A stretch of 22,659 nucleotides of DNA from an uncultured Acidaminococcus sp. (lineage in GTDB: Bacteria > Bacillota_C > Negativicutes > Acidaminococcales > Acidaminococcaceae). Positions within the stretch are counted from its first letter, which is position 1; every line of letters starts with the position of its first letter. Position numbers and translations under genes: made by a program. Below, piece by piece: positions 7,569-15,496 of the stretch. Under the pieces are notes generated by a model, which was given only the letters and a program-made list of their open reading frames with translations, ran no database searches and was not told the DNA's origin. The stretch spans positions 1 to 22,659 of the forward strand of contig OMUE01000002.1 in assembly GCA_900314165.1 (NCBI GenBank), given 5' to 3'.

Positions 7569-8695
7569 TGACTACCTTACAAGAAAGCCTTCAGACATTA
7601 GAAAAAGCCTGTGCAAATCCCCGTGCCCAACTGGATCGGTACCTGAGCGAAGGGAAGAAAGTTGTAGGCTGCTTTGCTGAATTTACTCCGGAAGAACTGG
7701 TCTATGCCTCCGGCATGATCCCCATGGGTCTTTGGGGTGGCAAGAGCAATCCGTCCCTGGCTAAGAGCTATCTACCCGCCTTTGCCTGCCCGATTATGCA
7801 ATCCAACATGGAATTCGGCCTGAAAGGGACTTATAAAGGCCTGTCCGCCGTTATCATCCCTGCTCTGTGCGATACTCTGCGCTGCATGACCCAGAACTGG
7901 CGGTTCGGGGTTAAGGAAATCCCCATGGTGCCCATTGTCTATCCTCAGAACCGGAAAAATCCTGCCAGTATCGATTACCTGATTTCCGAATACGAAATCG
8001 CCTTGGCTATGCTGGCTACCATTACCGGCCAGATGATGAACGAAGATGATCTGAAGAAGACCATCCTGATTTACAATGAACATAACACAACGATGCGTGA
8101 ATTTGCCAAGGTGGCTAATGACCATCTGGACATTATCACTCCGAAAGTCCGCCATCACGTCATGAAGAGTGCTTTCTTCTATGACAAGGCAGAACATACG
8201 GCCATTGTAAAGAATATCATTGCTGAATTGAACAAGCTTCCTGTCTTTGAATTCAAAGGCAAGAAAGTTGTCCTGACGGGTGTAGCCTGCGAACCGGATG
8301 CGCTGCTGGATACGTTTACGGAAAACGACATCGCTGTTGTAGGCGACGACCTGATGCATGAATCTCTGCAGTATGCTACGGATACCCCGCTGCACGGTGG
8401 CGGCGGCCTGAAACGCCTGGCTCTGCAATGGGCAGCCCGGAAAAACTGCAGCCTGATCCACGAGCTGAATAAGCCCAGAGGACCGCACATGGTAGATTTT
8501 GTGAAGGAAGTCAAGGCTGACGGCGTCATCAACTGCATGATGAAGTTCTGTGATCCTGAAGAATACGATCAGCCTTATCTGGAAGTAGATCTGCATAAAG
8601 CCAATATTCCGGTCATTGACTTGTTCATCAATCAGCAGCCTGAAAGTGTAGAACAGTTGCGGACCAGAGTAGAAGCCTTCGCGGAAATGCTTTAA
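7568..8695 (+). CDS. 2-hydroxyacyl-CoA dehydratase, beta subunit
   Basis: A 375-residue HgdB/HadC/LcdB-type partner of the alpha subunit. The family cysteines are visible at C74 (LPAFACPIMQ), C101 and C106 (PALCDTLRCMTQNW) and C328 (MMKFCDPEEYD). EELVYASGMIPMGLWG and NRKNPASIDYLISEYE are also typical. The subunit carries its own iron-sulfur cluster, and the dimer accepts one electron from the activator to start ketyl-radical dehydration. The ATG overlaps the alpha stop codon by one base, implying translational coupling and equal stoichiometry. It is the last gene of the operon and is followed by a terminator at 8705-8750. Substrate specificity cannot be assigned. Confidence 0.9.
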   Translation: MTTLQESLQTLEKACANPRAQLDRYLSEGKKVVGCFAEFTPEELVYASGMIPMGLWGGKSNPSLAKSYLPAFACPIMQSNMEFGLKGTYKGLSAVIIPALCDTLRCMTQNWRFGVKEIPMVPIVYPQNRKNPASIDYLISEYEIALAMLATITGQMMNEDDLKKTILIYNEHNTTMREFAKVANDHLDIITPKVRHHVMKSAFFYDKAEHTAIVKNIIAELNKLPVFEFKGKKVVLTGVACEPDALLDTFTENDIAVVGDDLMHESLQYATDTPLHGGGGLKRLALQWAARKNCSLIHELNKPRGPHMVDFVKEVKADGVINCMMKFCDPEEYDQPYLEVDLHKANIPVIDLFINQQPESVEQLRTRVEAFAEML

Positions 8696-8704
8696 CTTAT
8701 AAAA

Positions 8705-8750
8705 CAAGGACAAAGGTTGACCCTCTTTCCTTTGCCCTTGTTTTTCTTTT
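8705..8750 (+). terminator. Rho-independent terminator of the dehydratase operon
   Basis: CAAGGACAAAGG (8705-8716) pairs with CCTTTGCCCTTG (8729-8740) with one mismatch, followed by a T-rich tail TTTTTCTTTT. It lies 9 bases after the beta-subunit stop and separates the operon from the regulator gene. Confidence 0.88.
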
Positions 8751-8876
8751 TGCTATGTTATACTATAATTTTGATTAATTAACATTCTTGATACAATTAT
8801 TTTGTTTTGCAAATAATTTTGGACCTGATTCATACTATATTTTGACATTACAACCCTTCCGGAAAGGAGGTTTGTC

Positions 8877-10298
8877 ATGGTGGATCCGAACGAAGACCTA
8901 TTGAAGCAGTTATCCTTACATGATGTATTAGACAATATCGATGCCGGGATTGCCATCTATGATACAAAAGGGAATTTCGTCTTTACCAATACCCTTTTGA
9001 TTAATTGGCGGAATATTCCCAGAAATGAATATCTGAAGATGAATGTCCACGATTTCAATTCGGTATTGGATATCTGTGTATTTGATCTGGTCATGCAGCA
9101 GAAAAAAAGGGTAATCCGCCTGCAGCATTATCAGGATTACCATAGCACCAGTACGGAGGCCAAACTGCGGCTGGTTACCGGCACGCCCATTTTTGACGAT
9201 TACGGCCAGATTAAATATGTGGTCGTGCTGCTCCAGGATATTAAGGATTTCGAGCACAAGTACCAGGCTTCCCTGAAGACTCATCCTATCCTGTACAGTA
9301 CAGGCGGTCATAGTGAAAAAGCCAGCATGGTGGCTAAGAGCAAAGAAATCCTGTCCCTGTTATCCATTGTAGACAACATTGCCTTGCTGGACTCCACAGT
9401 CCTGCTGTATGGGGAATCCGGCTGTGGCAAGGAAGTGTTCGCTCATTATATCCACGAACATTCTAACCGTCGGGATGGCCCTATGATTACGGCAAACTGT
9501 GCGGCGTTCCCGGAAGAACTGATTGAAGCAGAACTCTTTGGCTACGAAAAGGGCAGTTTCACCGGTGCCAATAAAGAAGGTAAGAAAGGCCTGGCAGAAG
9601 CCGCCAACCACGGCACCCTGTTCCTGGACGAAATCAACTCCCTGCCTCTTTCCGTACAGGGCAAGGTCTTGCGTATGCTGGAAGACAAAAGCATCCGACC
9701 CGTAGGTTCCGTCACGGACAAAAAGATCGATTTTCGGATTATCTGTGCTACGAACCGGGACCTAAAGAAAATGGTTGAACAGGGAACGTTCCGAGAAGAT
9801 CTGTATTATCGCTTAAACGTAGTCCCTATCACCATACCGCCTCTGCGCAGCCACAAGGACGATATTATCCCCCTGTGCCTGCATTTCCTCTACCATTTCT
9901 GTCAGAAATACAGCCTGCAGAAATCGTTCTCTGATAAAGTATTGAGTGATCTATACCATTATTCCTGGCCTGGCAATATCCGGGAGCTGAAGAATTTCGT
10001 AGAACGCATTGTGGTCATGACGCCCTCCTCTACAAAAGAGATCATGAATATTCCCATCGGCCTGTTAGGCGATGATGAACTAACCATGGATAGAGGAACT
10101 ATCATCCAGGACACAAAAACAACGGATTCTCCAGAACCATTTTATACCAGGAAGCTGACAAAGGAAGTTCTTCAAACAGCACTTCTGAAGAACAAGAACA
10201 ATAGAGCTGCTACAGCAGAATATCTGGGCATTTCCCGTCGTATGCTCCAGTACAAAATCAAAGAGTTTCATCTATCGGCCAGATGCAAATACGATTAA
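8877..10298 (+). CDS. Sigma-54-dependent transcriptional activator (PAS-AAA+-Fis HTH)
   Basis: A 473-residue bacterial enhancer-binding protein. Residues about 10-125 form a PAS-like sensor (DNIDAGIAIYDTKGNFVFTN). The AAA+ module has Walker A GESGCGKE at 179-186, the sigma-54-contacting loop GSFTGA at 226-231 (usually GAFTGA), Walker B TLFLDE at 247-252 and FREDLYYRLNVV at 305-316. SWPGNIREL at 363-371 precedes a Fis-type helix-turn-helix at about 441-466 (NRAATAEYLGISRRMLQYKI). It has no receiver domain, so it is likely triggered by a metabolite or partner rather than phosphorylation. An AAAGGAGG site sits just before the ATG. Flanked by genes carrying sigma-54 promoters, it is the obvious activator of the whole locus, probably sensing the substrate or a CoA intermediate through its PAS domain. 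Confidence 0.94.
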   Translation: MVDPNEDLLKQLSLHDVLDNIDAGIAIYDTKGNFVFTNTLLINWRNIPRNEYLKMNVHDFNSVLDICVFDLVMQQKKRVIRLQHYQDYHSTSTEAKLRLVTGTPIFDDYGQIKYVVVLLQDIKDFEHKYQASLKTHPILYSTGGHSEKASMVAKSKEILSLLSIVDNIALLDSTVLLYGESGCGKEVFAHYIHEHSNRRDGPMITANCAAFPEELIEAELFGYEKGSFTGANKEGKKGLAEAANHGTLFLDEINSLPLSVQGKVLRMLEDKSIRPVGSVTDKKIDFRIICATNRDLKKMVEQGTFREDLYYRLNVVPITIPPLRSHKDDIIPLCLHFLYHFCQKYSLQKSFSDKVLSDLYHYSWPGNIRELKNFVERIVVMTPSSTKEIMNIPIGLLGDDELTMDRGTIIQDTKTTDSPEPFYTRKLTKEVLQTALLKNKNNRAATAEYLGISRRMLQYKIKEFHLSARCKYD

Positions 10299-10322
10299 CA
10301 ATAAATTAAAATACAATTTTCA

Positions 10323-10374
10323 AAAGTAACAAATACGGAGCTGTGAAAAATCACAGCTCCGTATTTGTTACTTT
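10323..10374. terminator. Bidirectional hairpin terminator between convergent genes
   Basis: A 24-bp perfect stem (10323-10346 with 10351-10374) closes on an AAAA loop. The right arm includes the stop codon of the minus-strand CoA-transferase. It lies between two convergent genes. On the minus strand it is followed by a short TTTTG run, so it should end that transcript best. Its stem contains GGAGCTGTGA, which recurs in the terminators near 16400 and 18220. Confidence 0.8.
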
Positions 10375-11576
10375 AACGCACCATTCTTCTTCATATCCTG
10401 GATCTCTTGTTCCGAATACCCCAGGTTATCCAGAATTTCATGAGTATTTTCACTATACATGACAGGTTTACCAACGGCTAGGGGCCCTTGGGACCCGAAT
10501 CTGACAGGACTTGTGGCTATAATGCGTTCTGCTCCATTTGTACAATGATATTTCTGAAGATAGTCATTGGCCCAAGCCTGTTCATCAGTTAATACATCCC
10601 TGAAATGAGATAGTTTACCGCAAACAATATCCAGATCCTCAAAGATTTTCAGCCATTCATCAGAAGTCTTCATGGAAAAGGCTTTTTCGTAGAGGGGTAC
10701 CACCTGCTCTGCCTTTGCTTTCAGCTGGTCCATGTTTGTGATGCCGAGCTTCTCCATATCTTCAACGACACCAAGCGCTCCATAAAACTTTGCTGCATAT
10801 CGGTCGTATTCGAAGATTGTGCAACGCAGCCATTCCCCATCTGCGCATTTATAGGCCAGATTCATAGGAATGCCGAAATTTCGTTTTTCCGGATATTGAT
10901 GTTCATAAGGTTTCTGCGCCATAGTGATACAGCCACCCATAATCCAGATACCTGCATTGTACAGAGACAAGGTTACAAAATCTCCTTCACCCGTTTTTTC
11001 TCTCTGGTACAACGCCGCCATAATGGCGCCAAACAGGACGGATCCGGTAGCTGCGTCACCCATGGCAAAACGCGAATTTACCGGGTAGCTGCCCGGTGCA
11101 TCAATAGACATATCTGCAGAAAAGCCGGACCGGGACCAAAACGCAATATTATCAAAGCCAGGAGCATTGCAATCCGGGCCTTCATATCCATAGCCCGTCA
11201 GCGTAGCATAAATCAGACGGGGAAACCGTTCCTTTATAGATTTATAATCTATACCACGCTTAATTAAAGATTTATTCCGGGTGTTTGTAAGGAAAATATC
11301 CGCCTCATTTAACAGCTTGAACAAGACCGCTTTACCCTGTTCTGACTTCAGATTAAGGCTGATGGACTTTTTTCCAACATTATATAGATCGAACAAAGGG
11401 TTTTCGTCCGCTCCTGTTTGTGTATGCCCCATGCAGGTTTCCCGCCAGGCATCGCCTCCGTGTTCTTCGATCTTAATGACTTCTGCTCCCAGGTCCGCAC
11501 ACATGCGTCCAACAATGGGCGCTGCTACATAGCTGGCCAGCTCAATAATCTTTATCCCTTCTAATGGTTTTTTCAT
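10368..11576 (-). CDS. Class III (CaiB/BaiF) CoA-transferase, second copy
   Basis: 402 residues from the ATG at 11576, where MKKPLEGIKIIELASYVAAP aligns with the start of the first transferase. An in-frame ATG at 11648 is rejected because it lies upstream of the transcription start implied by the sigma-54 promoter at 11632-11647. The catalytic aspartate is D174 in AMGDAATGS. RSGFSADMSIDAPGSYPV and TGEGDFVTLSLYNAG are family features. It would exchange CoA between acids, probably activating the 2-hydroxyacid for the dehydratase or recycling CoA from an end product. Shared sigma-54 control and position next to the regulator tie it to the same pathway. The nearest candidate ribosome binding site (AAAGGGG) is about 14 bases upstream, a little distant. 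Confidence 0.9.
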   Translation of the reverse strand: MKKPLEGIKIIELASYVAAPIVGRMCADLGAEVIKIEEHGGDAWRETCMGHTQTGADENPLFDLYNVGKKSISLNLKSEQGKAVLFKLLNEADIFLTNTRNKSLIKRGIDYKSIKERFPRLIYATLTGYGYEGPDCNAPGFDNIAFWSRSGFSADMSIDAPGSYPVNSRFAMGDAATGSVLFGAIMAALYQREKTGEGDFVTLSLYNAGIWIMGGCITMAQKPYEHQYPEKRNFGIPMNLAYKCADGEWLRCTIFEYDRYAAKFYGALGVVEDMEKLGITNMDQLKAKAEQVVPLYEKAFSMKTSDEWLKIFEDLDIVCGKLSHFRDVLTDEQAWANDYLQKYHCTNGAERIIATSPVRFGSQGPLAVGKPVMYSENTHEILDNLGYSEQEIQDMKKNGALK

Positions 11577-11631
11577 AATATCTTTACAGTCCCCTTTCAG
11601 CGTCCAAAATGACGGTTTTACTAATATACAC

Positions 11632-11647
11632 TGCAAAAACCATGCCA
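11632..11647 (-). promoter_or_regulatory. Sigma-54 (-24/-12) promoter for the second CoA-transferase
   Basis: Read on the minus strand, TGGCATGGTTTTTGCA matches the RpoN consensus, with GG and GC 12 bases apart. It differs from the two promoters at 3938 and 4189 at only two positions. Transcription should start near 11621, 45 bases before the ATG at 11576. No TGCA cluster is seen just upstream, so the activator may act from a distance or from solution. Confidence 0.88.
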
Positions 11648-11717
11648 ATTTTAGTTTTGCTGAAAGCAGTACCGCAGCTAGTATCCAACAGCACTTATTA
11701 TAAAGGAAAAATTCAGC

Positions 11718-12692
11718 CTAAAAGCCATCAAGCTTTTTTTCATAGACGCTACAGTCAACGACCTTACTCCATTTTTCGCCCCGACAGACAGCTACGCAGC
11801 CTTTGGCACAATCCACACACATCTTACGTAGGGCTTCTTTCGTTAAAGCCGCGGCATGAGGTGTTAAGATAGTATTTTTTGCCTTAAATAATGGGTTGTC
11901 CAGGACAACAGGTTCTGTACTAAATACATCAATACCGGCCCCTGCAATTTCACCATTATTCAGGGCAGCTGCCAAAGCTTTTTCGTCAACCACTGCACCT
12001 CTGCTGGTATTGATTAGGTAGGCCGAATTCTTCATACATTGCAGTTCATGAGCACCAATAAAATGTCTTGTTTCTTTTGTCAAAGGGATATGGATAGAAA
12101 GAAAATCAGAGACATATAGCAGATCTTCCAGATTCTCATAATATATGCAGCCTGCTTTTTCAACTTTTTCTCTATTATGGGAATGACTATAACCTATACA
12201 TTTCATACCAAGAGCCTTGCAAAGGGCTGCTACTGTACTGCCGATTGCACCTGTCCCAATAATGCCGACAACTTTATCCTTTAATTCAATCGCTTTATGG
12301 GCATCGCGAATCAGCCAGTTTCCTTTGCGGATTTCCTGATCTTCTTCCTGAAAATTTTTTGCACAGGCAAACATCAACCCCACAGCATGCTCTGCAACAG
12401 ACTGGGTATTGGCACCGGGCGTGATAACCACGGGAATCCCATGTTTGGTGGCACAAGCAACATCCACATTATCATAGCCTACGCCGGTACGCCCTATCAC
12501 TTTTAAATTAGGACATTGCTCTATAATCGAAGCATCGCAAATCCCTATCCGATCTATAAAGGCATCTGCCGTTTTCAACAGGTCTATGTAACTTTGTGGC
12601 TCAGAGGAGTTCGCAATATATACTTCAACGTTGTTTTCCTCCAGATAGTCCATAGCCTCTTGCGCTAATGGATGAGATGCAACAAGTTTCAT
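11718..12692 (-). CDS. D-2-hydroxyacid dehydrogenase (NAD-dependent)
   Basis: 324 residues from the ATG at 12692, which has an excellent GGAGGAG site. A longer in-frame start at 12770 would read through a strong hairpin and give an implausible basic leader. The Rossmann motif GTGAIG is at 147-152. The catalytic set of the family is complete: R231 in NTSRGAVVDE, E260 in DVFSTEP and H279 in LTPHAAALT. It reduces a 2-oxoacid to the (R)-2-hydroxyacid, or the reverse, in the cytoplasm. It lies 141 bases upstream of the second CoA-transferase on the same strand, with that gene's own sigma-54 promoter between them. It would supply the (R)-hydroxyacid that a HgdAB/HadBC-type dehydratase uses after CoA activation. 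3-Phosphoglycerate-type dehydrogenases share the fold, so substrate is an inference. Confidence 0.88.
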   Translation of the reverse strand: MKLVASHPLAQEAMDYLEENNVEVYIANSSEPQSYIDLLKTADAFIDRIGICDASIIEQCPNLKVIGRTGVGYDNVDVACATKHGIPVVITPGANTQSVAEHAVGLMFACAKNFQEEDQEIRKGNWLIRDAHKAIELKDKVVGIIGTGAIGSTVAALCKALGMKCIGYSHSHNREKVEKAGCIYYENLEDLLYVSDFLSIHIPLTKETRHFIGAHELQCMKNSAYLINTSRGAVVDEKALAAALNNGEIAGAGIDVFSTEPVVLDNPLFKAKNTILTPHAAALTKEALRKMCVDCAKGCVAVCRGEKWSKVVDCSVYEKKLDGF

Positions 12693-12709
12693 TTTAATCC
12701 TTCTCCTCC

Positions 12710-12757
12710 AAAAGTGCACCTTGTATATTTTCCGAAAGATATACAAGGTGCACTTTT
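12710..12757. other. Long perfect hairpin abutting the dehydrogenase ribosome binding site
   Basis: A 19-bp perfect inverted repeat (12710-12728 with 12739-12757) around a 10-base loop, with GTGCACC/GGTGCAC in the stem. On the minus strand the stem ends directly at the GGAGGAG site of the D-2-hydroxyacid dehydrogenase. There is no real T-tract in that direction (TTTTGG), so it is a weak terminator for the AEC operon upstream. It may instead be an mRNA-protecting hairpin, an attenuator or a protein operator. Confidence 0.75.
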
Positions 12758-12908
12758 TCACAAAGCTCATGCATGAATGTTTACTTGCACAAATTGAATT
12801 TAAATATTAGATGAGCAGATTTGTTGAATTGCCCGTCTCTGTAAGCTATATATGATATTTCCTTAAAGCAGGGATTATGACTCAAGGGAAACCGTCAACA
12901 CCAATCTA

Positions 12909-13829
12909 TCATGGACTAGGCAGGACAGCACACCACATTAAAATCGTCCCCAATGATAGAAGGGTGGACAACACTGTCAGCTTAGTAGCAAAAGGGGCAT
13001 CACCACCGTAACGGGCTGCAAAGATAGGCGTCGTTGCCCCTGCAGGCATACCAGTCAAGATAACCGCATCTCCCAAGGCCACAGCATCAAGGTTCAGTAG
13101 AGTCGCTACACCCCAGGCTAAAGCCGGCAGCAGGACCAGTCGCAACAGACTGTAAAGCAGGCTGTCCTTATTTACAATTGTAGTAAGAGGTACATCCGCC
13201 AGGATTGTTCCCACAAGAAACATAGTAATGGACGCATTGCAAGCACCAATGTACTGGATACTCATGGTCAAAAAGCCAGGCAGCGGAGGCCTGAATATCA
13301 TAATGGCAATGCCACAATACAGAGCAATAATACAGGGATGGGTCATGACCTTTTTCACCAGTTCTTTGGGAGTAGCATTTTGGGCAATGAAATAACTCAT
13401 CCCTACTGACCACATGACAATCCGCAGAGGAATCAGGAAGATGGAGGCATAAAACAGGCCCAAAGGCCCATATACTCCTTCTGCTACAGGATACCCCAGA
13501 AAGCCACTATTGCACACCAGTGTCCCGTACTTCAACACCTTCTGTTGCTGCAAAGAATATCGTTTGAAGAGAAACTGGTTAAGGATCATAAAGATAATCT
13601 GCAGAATCAATCCGCAGAGAAAAATATGACTGAACGTTTCCCACAAATTCCCTTTAAAAGGGACGAGGCAGGATTTCAACACATTACAGGGAATAATTAC
13701 ATCCACACATACGTCCGTAATGCAACGCTTTCCTTCTTCCGTTATGATTCCTTTCCTCGTTAGGATCATACCAATCAGGATCATAAGGAACAAGGACATC
13801 TGAAGATTGCCCAGACGAATTATATCCAT
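12909..13829 (-). CDS. AEC (auxin efflux carrier) family transporter
   Basis: 306 residues with about ten membrane segments in two similar halves. GTLVCNSGFLGYPVAEGVYG in the middle and GMPAGATTPIFAARYGGD near the end are typical of the family, whose bacterial members carry malate, malonate or other small carboxylates. The ATG at 13829 follows AGAAGGTGG. It starts 16 bases after the SDR gene and is the last of three genes in a GNAT-SDR-AEC operon driven from 15335-15363. It faces the D-2-hydroxyacid dehydrogenase across a 216-base gap holding a strong hairpin. A link to hydroxyacid metabolism is tempting but unproven. Direction and substrate of transport are unknown. Confidence 0.85.
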   Translation of the reverse strand: MDIIRLGNLQMSLFLMILIGMILTRKGIITEEGKRCITDVCVDVIIPCNVLKSCLVPFKGNLWETFSHIFLCGLILQIIFMILNQFLFKRYSLQQQKVLKYGTLVCNSGFLGYPVAEGVYGPLGLFYASIFLIPLRIVMWSVGMSYFIAQNATPKELVKKVMTHPCIIALYCGIAIMIFRPPLPGFLTMSIQYIGACNASITMFLVGTILADVPLTTIVNKDSLLYSLLRLVLLPALAWGVATLLNLDAVALGDAVILTGMPAGATTPIFAARYGGDAPFATKLTVLSTLLSLGTILMWCAVLPSP

Positions 13830-13845
13830 AACACCGCCACCTTCT

Positions 13846-14676
13846 CTATAATTTCTTCATAGCCCAACGGGCCAAAGCATCAAAAATACCTGTCGGTAAG
13901 ATAGCGTGAAGAATAAGAAGAAGGTAGGCTCCCCGGCCCGTCAGGTAGCGAGCCTGAGGTTGGGCCGCATTAGCCGCCAGGAAGATGGTCTTTGCCACGT
14001 CATCCGGGCTGCTGACCCATTTGCTCTCATATAATTTATGGATTCCTTCCGACATAGAGATGGCCAGCCGGGAATAAGGGCCCAGCTGGGACGTTGCCTG
14101 CAGATGGTCTGCCGCAATGTGTCCCCATTGGGTCTTGACCAGGCCCGGTTCTACAATGCTGACCTGGATGCCCTGGGGTGCGGTCTCCATACGCAGGGCA
14201 TCGCTGAGGGCTTCCAACGCATATTTGCTGGCGTGATACCAGCCTCCCATAGGGCCGGTAACCCGACCTGCAATAGAAGACACCATAATAATCCGACCTG
14301 CATGCTGTTTACGGAAAAGGGGCAGCACCAGCTTTGTCAGCCGAATAGCACCGAACAAATTCACTTCCAGCTGCCGCTGGGCTTCCGTCAGAGGCACGTC
14401 CTCCACGGCGCCGTAGGAGCCATAGCCGGCATTGTTGATGAGGATATCCAGCGTCCCCTGTTCTTCCAGGATCCGTTTCAATCCCATTTCACAGGAATAT
14501 TCCTTCGTCACATCCATAGCGAGGGGAATGACTCCGAAGGGCACCAGTTCCTGGAGTTTGTCCAGATGCCTGGCTGCTCCATATACAATATGTCCGGTTT
14601 TGGCCATCAGGATGGCGGTCTGTCTGCCGATGCCGCTGCTGGCACCGGTAATCAAAACTACTTGCTGTTGTTCCAT
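13846..14676 (-). CDS. Short-chain dehydrogenase/reductase (SDR)
   Basis: 276 residues, classical SDR. The cofactor motif TGASSGIG is at residues 10-17 and NNAG at 81-84. The catalytic Ser is in MVSSIAG (133/134), with Y147 and K151 in YHASK. R36 in GAARH after the second strand suggests NADP(H). The ATG at 14676 follows GGAAAGGG; an in-frame GTG 15 bases upstream lies over that site and is rejected. The gene sits between the GNAT and AEC genes in one operon. It probably reduces a carbonyl compound or oxidises an alcohol; the substrate cannot be told, and the mixed neighbours give little help. Confidence 0.9.
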   Translation of the reverse strand: MEQQQVVLITGASSGIGRQTAILMAKTGHIVYGAARHLDKLQELVPFGVIPLAMDVTKEYSCEMGLKRILEEQGTLDILINNAGYGSYGAVEDVPLTEAQRQLEVNLFGAIRLTKLVLPLFRKQHAGRIIMVSSIAGRVTGPMGGWYHASKYALEALSDALRMETAPQGIQVSIVEPGLVKTQWGHIAADHLQATSQLGPYSRLAISMSEGIHKLYESKWVSSPDDVAKTIFLAANAAQPQARYLTGRGAYLLLILHAILPTGIFDALARWAMKKL

Positions 14677-14713
14677 GCTTACCCTTTCCACAAACGCCGA
14701 CGGTTACGAGTTC

Positions 14714-15295
14714 TTACAGTTCCTTATTTTTCACTTCCGGATAAGGAATGATAGGTGGCTGAGGCATCAGATGTTCTCCGATATTCAGCTTCATCCAGAT
14801 CATGTTGTACCATTTTCCGAATTTATAGCCGCTCTTCTCAAAGCTGCCCACCTGGGTAAAGCCCATATGGGCATGGAACCGGGCACTGTTGAAATCCAGA
14901 TGTTCATCTTTTTCATCCGGTACGCCGATGCAGGCGTAAAGATCCAGGACACCCATCTGTTTCAGGGCATGTTCCAGAGCCGTGTACAGCTTTCTGCCCA
15001 CGCCTTTGTTGGCGCTGGCGCGGTCAATGTAAATGCTGAGCTCTGCCGCCCAGTCATATGCAGAACGGGCAATAAAGGCTCCCGCATAGGCATACCCTAT
15101 GACTTTCCCGTCCACTTCTGCTACCAGGTACGGGTAGATTTCTTTCGTATGGGCAATGCGTCGTTCAAATTCTTCCACGGTGGGCACTGTATATTCAAAA
15201 CTGATAGCTGTCTCTTCTACATAAGGTGCATAAATGGCCTGGATTGCAGCTGCATCCTCTACAGTAGCTTCCCGAATCAAGACTTGTTGTTCCAT
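14714..15295 (-). CDS. GNAT N-acetyltransferase, phosphinothricin/methionine sulfone acetyltransferase type
   Basis: 193 residues. The acetyl-CoA binding motif A is ELSIYIDRASANKGVGRKL (residues 85-103), and the C-terminal VGSFEKSGYKFGKWYNMIWM region is characteristic of the Pat/MddA branch, which acetylates the amino group of phosphinothricin-like amino acids and methionine sulfone or sulfoximine. It probably detoxifies amino-acid analogues in the cytoplasm. The ATG at 15295 follows GAGAGGCGTGAG and a clear sigma-70 promoter. It is the first gene of the GNAT-SDR-AEC operon. The tail after about residue 170 (PQPPIIPYPEVKNKEL) is proline-rich and beyond the usual fold. Confidence 0.88.
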   Translation of the reverse strand: MEQQVLIREATVEDAAAIQAIYAPYVEETAISFEYTVPTVEEFERRIAHTKEIYPYLVAEVDGKVIGYAYAGAFIARSAYDWAAELSIYIDRASANKGVGRKLYTALEHALKQMGVLDLYACIGVPDEKDEHLDFNSARFHAHMGFTQVGSFEKSGYKFGKWYNMIWMKLNIGEHLMPQPPIIPYPEVKNKEL

Positions 15296-15334
15296 AGCTC
15301 ACGCCTCTCTTTCGAAGTGATATCTTATGATTTC

Positions 15335-15363
15335 ATTATAGGCAATTCTCTGTGTCTGTGCAA
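15335..15363 (-). promoter_or_regulatory. Sigma-70 promoter of the GNAT-SDR-AEC operon
   Basis: On the minus strand TTGCAC (-35, 15358-15363) and a perfect TATAAT (-10, 15335-15340) are separated by exactly 17 bases. Transcription should begin near 15328, about 33 bases before the acetyltransferase start codon. Confidence 0.8.
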
Positions 15364-15496
15364 ATAAAGATTTAAAAATCCTGTTTTTTCAGGTTTTCTG
15401 TATACATCCTTTAAAAAATCTGCAAACTGGGCTATACTAATAAATATATAGATGTATCAGAAAATTCATTTTTTATAATACAAGGAGGCGGGCTCA

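Noticed and set aside
8751..8876. Sigma-70 promoter for the sigma-54 activator gene (several TATAAT-like and TTGATA-like strings)
   Set aside because: The stretch is so AT-rich that many weak pairs fit; none has both a good -35 and correct spacing, so no single site is claimed.
11577..11648. N-terminal extension of the second CoA-transferase to the ATG at 11648
   Set aside because: It would begin upstream of the predicted sigma-54 transcription start near 11621 and adds residues absent from the homologous first transferase.
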